Shown in pieces: positions 61,091 through 64,000 of a stretch of DNA of 64,000 bases. The notes under the pieces are model-generated. The model was not told the DNA's origin. It worked only from the letters and a program-made list of their open reading frames with translations, and made no database searches. Origin of the DNA: Clostridium omnivorum (GTDB lineage: Bacteria > Bacillota > Clostridia > Clostridiales > Clostridiaceae). A program made the position numbers and the translations under genes. The stretch's first letter is position 1. Every line of letters starts with the position of its first letter. The DNA lies in contig NZ_BRXR01000001.1 of NCBI RefSeq assembly GCF_026012015.1, forward strand, positions 2,939,501 to 3,003,500, given 5' to 3'.

Positions 61091-62014
61091 ATGAAAAGAA
61101 GAAGTTTAAAGCTATTATCCTTATCAGTTGTATCTATGTTATTAGTAGGCAGCCTTGTAGGTTGTTCACAGCAGAAGGAAAGCACAACTACTGCTACTAA
61201 AAAGCTTGGTATGGTTATATCAACCTTAAACAATCCATTCTTCGTTTCCATGAAGGACGGTGCTGAGAAAAAGGCTAAAGAATTAGGCTACACTCTTGTA
61301 GTTTTAGATTCACAAAACGACTCAGCTAAAGAAAGATCAAACGTAGAAGACTTAATGCAGCAAGGTGTTACAGCAATTATTATAAACCCTACAGATAGTG
61401 ATGCAGTAAAAAATTCTATTCAAGTTGCTAATGATAAGAAAGTTCCAGTTATTACTGTTGACAGACAAGCAAATGGTGGAGATGTAGTTTGCCACGTAGC
61501 ATCAGATAACGTTAAGGGTGGAAGCATGGCAGCAGATTTCATATTAGATCAATTAAAGACTAAATCAGATATAAAGATAGTTGAACTTCAAGGAATACCA
61601 GGAGCTTCTGCTACAAGAGATAGAGGAGCTGGTTTCCACAAGGTTGTAGACGGAAAAGCTAATGTTAAAGTAGTTGCAAGCCAAGCAGCAGATTTTGATA
61701 GACAAAAGGGACTATCTGTAACTGAAAATATAATTCAAGCTACACCAGCTTTTGATGCAGTGTTCGCTCATAATGATGAAATGGCTTTAGGGGCAGTAAA
61801 AGCATTAAAAGCAGCTAACAAAAACGTTATAATAGTAGGCTTTGATGGAAATAAGGATGCTGTAGATGCTGTTAACAGTGGAGATATGGCAGCTACAATA
61901 GCACAACAACCAGACTTAATGGGTTCAATGGCAGTGGACAATGCAGTTAAGGTTACTAAAGGTGAAACAGTACCAAAACAAATACCAGTAGAACTTAAGA
62001 TAGTTAAAAAGTAA
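61091..62014 (+). CDS. rbsB: Ribose-binding lipoprotein
   Basis: 307 residues. The signal sequence ends in the lipobox SLVGC (Cys25), so the protein is membrane-anchored outside the cell. The two-lobed periplasmic-binding-protein fold shows LGMVISTLNNPFFVSMKDGA, NPTDSDAVKN, ITVDRQANGG and NDEMALGAVKAL, with ribose-contacting Asp, Arg and Asn positions. A 97-base gap from rbsC contains no clear terminator, so it belongs to the operon; a hairpin after it ends transcription. Confidence 0.95.
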   Translation: MKRRSLKLLSLSVVSMLLVGSLVGCSQQKESTTTATKKLGMVISTLNNPFFVSMKDGAEKKAKELGYTLVVLDSQNDSAKERSNVEDLMQQGVTAIIINPTDSDAVKNSIQVANDKKVPVITVDRQANGGDVVCHVASDNVKGGSMAADFILDQLKTKSDIKIVELQGIPGASATRDRGAGFHKVVDGKANVKVVASQAADFDRQKGLSVTENIIQATPAFDAVFAHNDEMALGAVKALKAANKNVIIVGFDGNKDAVDAVNSGDMAATIAQQPDLMGSMAVDNAVKVTKGETVPKQIPVELKIVKK

Positions 62015-62059
62015 TTATAAGCAAATAATATTTCATCCCCCTTTAAATAAATAGTTAGG

Positions 62060-62090
62060 GCTCCACTTTTAAAGTGGGGCTTTAATTTTA
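62060..62090 (+). terminator. Terminator of the rbs operon
   Basis: GCTCCACTTT/AAAGTGGGGC stem (62060-62069/62071-62080, tight loop) followed by TTTAATTTT. Confidence 0.75.
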
Positions 62091-62178
62091 AAAACTAGAT
62101 GAATTGTATACAAAAAATAGAAAAAATATGTTTTAATAGTAAATAGAGAAAAATATGCAGGGACTTGAGGGGATAAAA

Positions 62179-63174
62179 ATGAAGAAGGCAACATTAGCAG
62201 ATATAGCACAAAAAGCAAACGTTTCCAAAGCTACGGTATCTATGGTACTTAATAATAAAGAGATAAATGTAAGTGAAGCTACAAGACAAAGAATATATGA
62301 TGCTGTAAAGGAACTAAACTATATTCCCAATACTGTGGCTAGAAGCCTGAGTACAAGAAAAACTGAGACTATAGGCATAGTATTACCTGATATTGAGAAT
62401 CCTTTTTTCTCCGAAATGGCAAGAGCTATAGAGGATACCGCAGGAAAATTGAACTACAATGTTATATTTTGTAACTCAGATAATAATCAGGAAAAGGAAG
62501 AAAAGTACGTTAAGCTATTAATTAGCAAGCTTGTGGATGGAGTAATATTTGTTTCTGGAGGAAAAAGTGTAGAAAACCTTCATATGCTAGAAAACAATAA
62601 TGTACCACTTGTTATAGTGGACAGATATATAGAATCATCAAAGGAATACAGCGGAGTCTTTTGCGCAAATGAAGAGGGGATTAGACTTGGAGTGGAGTAT
62701 CTTTATAAAAATGGCAAAAAAAATATTGTGTTTGTAACAGGTTCTCAAAAGCTAAAAGTAGCAAAACTAAGATTAAAAGCCTTTGAAGAAGTTACAAAGG
62801 AACTTAACATATATAATGAAGAATTAATTTTCACAGGAGATTTCACTATAGATGGAGGCATAAAGGCAACAGAGGAAATAGTAAACTCTTCAAAAAACAT
62901 AGATGCCATTTTTTACAGCAGTGATGTTATGGCTTTAGGTGGAATGAAGCTTCTAACTAGAAAAGGCTATAAAATTCCTGAGGATATAGCAGTAATGGGA
63001 TATGACAATATAAGTATATCTAAGTTAATTGAACCTGAACTTACAACTGTTGCTCAGCCTATATATGATATGGGCAAAGAGGCCTGCAAGCTTTTAGTTG
63101 GAATTATAAATGGAGAAAGAAATAAAGAACTTATCATACTTAAACCTGAATTAATAGTCAGGGGCACCGTGTAG
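62179..63174 (+). CDS. rbsR: LacI-family ribose operon repressor
   Basis: 331 residues from ATG 62179 behind GAGGGG. The N-terminal helix-turn-helix KKATLADIAQKANVSKATVS and hinge YIPNTVARSLSTRKT precede a periplasmic-binding-type sensor domain (IGIVLPDIENPFFSEMARAI, VPLVIVDRYIESS, IFYSSDVMALGGMKLL). Position after a ribose operon and LacI-type operators upstream of rbsK suggest it is RbsR. It lies after the terminator and so needs its own promoter; it is unusual for the regulator to be last, as rbsR is often first in Bacillus. Confidence 0.88.
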   Translation: MKKATLADIAQKANVSKATVSMVLNNKEINVSEATRQRIYDAVKELNYIPNTVARSLSTRKTETIGIVLPDIENPFFSEMARAIEDTAGKLNYNVIFCNSDNNQEKEEKYVKLLISKLVDGVIFVSGGKSVENLHMLENNNVPLVIVDRYIESSKEYSGVFCANEEGIRLGVEYLYKNGKKNIVFVTGSQKLKVAKLRLKAFEEVTKELNIYNEELIFTGDFTIDGGIKATEEIVNSSKNIDAIFYSSDVMALGGMKLLTRKGYKIPEDIAVMGYDNISISKLIEPELTTVAQPIYDMGKEACKLLVGIINGERNKELIILKPELIVRGTV

Positions 63175-63258
63175 GCTGCAGTCACTTGAGTTTTTAGTTA
63201 ATGATAGAATACAATATATATAAGAAATTCTTTAAATTTAGGTATAAGGGTGATGGGG

Positions 63259-64000
63259 ATGAATGAATTTATCAGATTTGAGATAATTACAAGGGATAGA
63301 TTGGGTATTACTGTTGAAATACTAGAAAAAATATATGATAGAAAAATTAACTTAATCTCCATGGAAGTTTTTTTTGAAAAAGTATGTGTAAAAATTGAAG
63401 AAATAGACAATGAAGAAAAAGAATTATTAAAGAGTGAATTATACCAGATTAAAGATGTTCTATCAATAAGCGAAATAGAATTGCTCTATCATGAGCGAGA
63501 CGAGAAAAGGCTGCTTGAAGTAATTGATTCATTAGTTTCCAATAATGAAGAAGAAGCTTTTAAAGACATAATAGGCAGCAGTATACAAATTGAAAATGTA
63601 AAAAAGATGACTACAATTGTGGCTAAGAATAATTCCACTGTGCTTTTAAGAGGTGATAGCGGTACAGGAAAGGAATTGTTTGCAAGGGCAATTCATAATT
63701 TGAGTGAGAGAAAAAATAAAAGGTTTGTCACAATTAATTGTGCAGCTATACCAGAAAATTTGCTGGAAAGTGAATTGTTTGGATATGAAAAGGGCAGTTT
63801 TACCGGGGCAATGCAGAGTGGAAGGGAAGGGCTTTTTAAAGAAGCTGACGCAGGTACATTGTTTTTAGATGAAATTGGAGAACTTCCAATGTATCTTCAA
63901 GCAAAGCTTTTAAGAGTAATACAAGAAGGCAGCATTAGGAAAATAGGAAGCAATAAAGAGGAATATATTGATGTTAGGATAATATCTGCTACAAATAAAA
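63259..64000 (+). CDS. TyrR/NtrC-type sigma-54 activator, N-terminal part (cut by window end)
   Basis: 247 codons visible from ATG 63259, eight bases after AAGGG. Residues 1-75 form an ACT-like domain ([20 protein letters not shown]). After a short helical linker comes the AAA+ domain: [15 protein letters not shown], Walker [19 protein letters not shown], the sigma-54-contacting loop EKGSFTGA and Walker [12 protein letters not shown]. Compared with TyrR, the PAS domain that normally separates ACT and AAA+ is missing or nearly so. ACT domains bind amino acids, so amino acid-responsive control of a sigma-54 promoter is inferred. The C-terminal DNA-binding domain lies outside. Confidence 0.87.
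   Translation, partial: MNEFIRFEIITRDRLGITVEILEKIYDRKINLISMEVFFEKVCVKIEEIDNEEKELLKSELYQIKDVLSISEIELLYHERDEKRLLEVIDSLVSNNEEEAFKDIIGSSIQIENVKKMTTIVAKNNSTVLLRGDSGTGKELFARAIHNLSERKNKRFVTINCAAIPENLLESELFGYEKGSFTGAMQSGREGLFKEADAGTLFLDEIGELPMYLQAKLLRVIQEGSIRKIGSNKEEYIDVRIISATNK

Noticed and set aside
1-64000. Prophage, transposon, CRISPR array, tRNA or rRNA genes
   Set aside because: No integrase, transposase, phage structural gene, regularly spaced repeat array, tRNA cloverleaf or rRNA sequence was found on either strand by reading.

Overview
The window looks like a chromosomal segment of an anaerobic, endospore-forming, low-GC Firmicute, most likely Clostridium sensu lato. The reasons are strongly AT-rich DNA, dense operons with GGAGG-type ribosome binding sites, and clostridial sporulation genes (four CotS-family genes, yabG, sipL, a Spo0E-like gene). 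veg, addAB, a ferredoxin next to a Crp/Fnr regulator, and a class II aldolase fit as well. I see no rRNA, tRNA, CRISPR array, insertion sequence or prophage; this is ordinary core and accessory chromosome. Both ends cut genes: a glycosyltransferase at the left and a TyrR/NtrC-type regulator at the right.

Layout. 1-3.7 kb: a spore-coat locus with a family 4 glycosyltransferase divergent from CotS, a small charged protein, a CotS-like pseudokinase and another CotS. 3.75-5.3 kb: a Crp/Fnr regulator divergent from a ferredoxin, with a palindromic operator between them. 5.3-7.8 kb: a cluster of DnaA-box-like sites enclosed by a perfect 13-bp inverted repeat, in front of an orphan MASE3-PAS histidine kinase. 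8-16.6 kb: envelope genes (LtaS-like sulfatase, YdcF, VanW, MATE pump), a LexA-box-controlled radical SAM DNA-repair pair, and a second coat-type glycosyltransferase. 16.7-21.2 kb: a fourth CotS gene, a BglG/LicT antiterminator, yabG, a phosphoesterase and a 50-residue Spo0E-like protein. 21.2-32.2 kb: a soluble PrpR_N-MCP fusion, a FlxA-like protein, fba, veg behind tandem promoters, a candidate minus-strand small RNA, sipL, an unknown membrane protein, a phosphopantetheinyl transferase, lepB, fetAB and a VOC protein.

32.4-38.4 kb: a 1994-residue secreted GH101 endo-alpha-N-acetylgalactosaminidase, a mucin O-glycan-releasing enzyme with accessory domains and a sortase-like tail. Then come DegV, addBA behind a LexA-type box, lactate dehydrogenase, a YhaM-like exoribonuclease and pepT. 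50.5-56.9 kb: a BlaI/M56-controlled ABC transporter followed by a subtilisin-like lipoprotein, probably a response module for a cell-wall-active or peptide antimicrobial. 57.1-63.2 kb: a complete ribose operon, rbsK-D-A-C-B, then a LacI-type regulator gene.

The most unusual items are the DnaA-box cluster upstream of an orphan kinase, the candidate ~87-nt RNA at 25.1-25.2 kb, the LexA-type boxes at two separate DNA-repair loci, and the BlaI-operator-controlled transporter plus protease module. All functional calls are by reading motifs; no database search was run.
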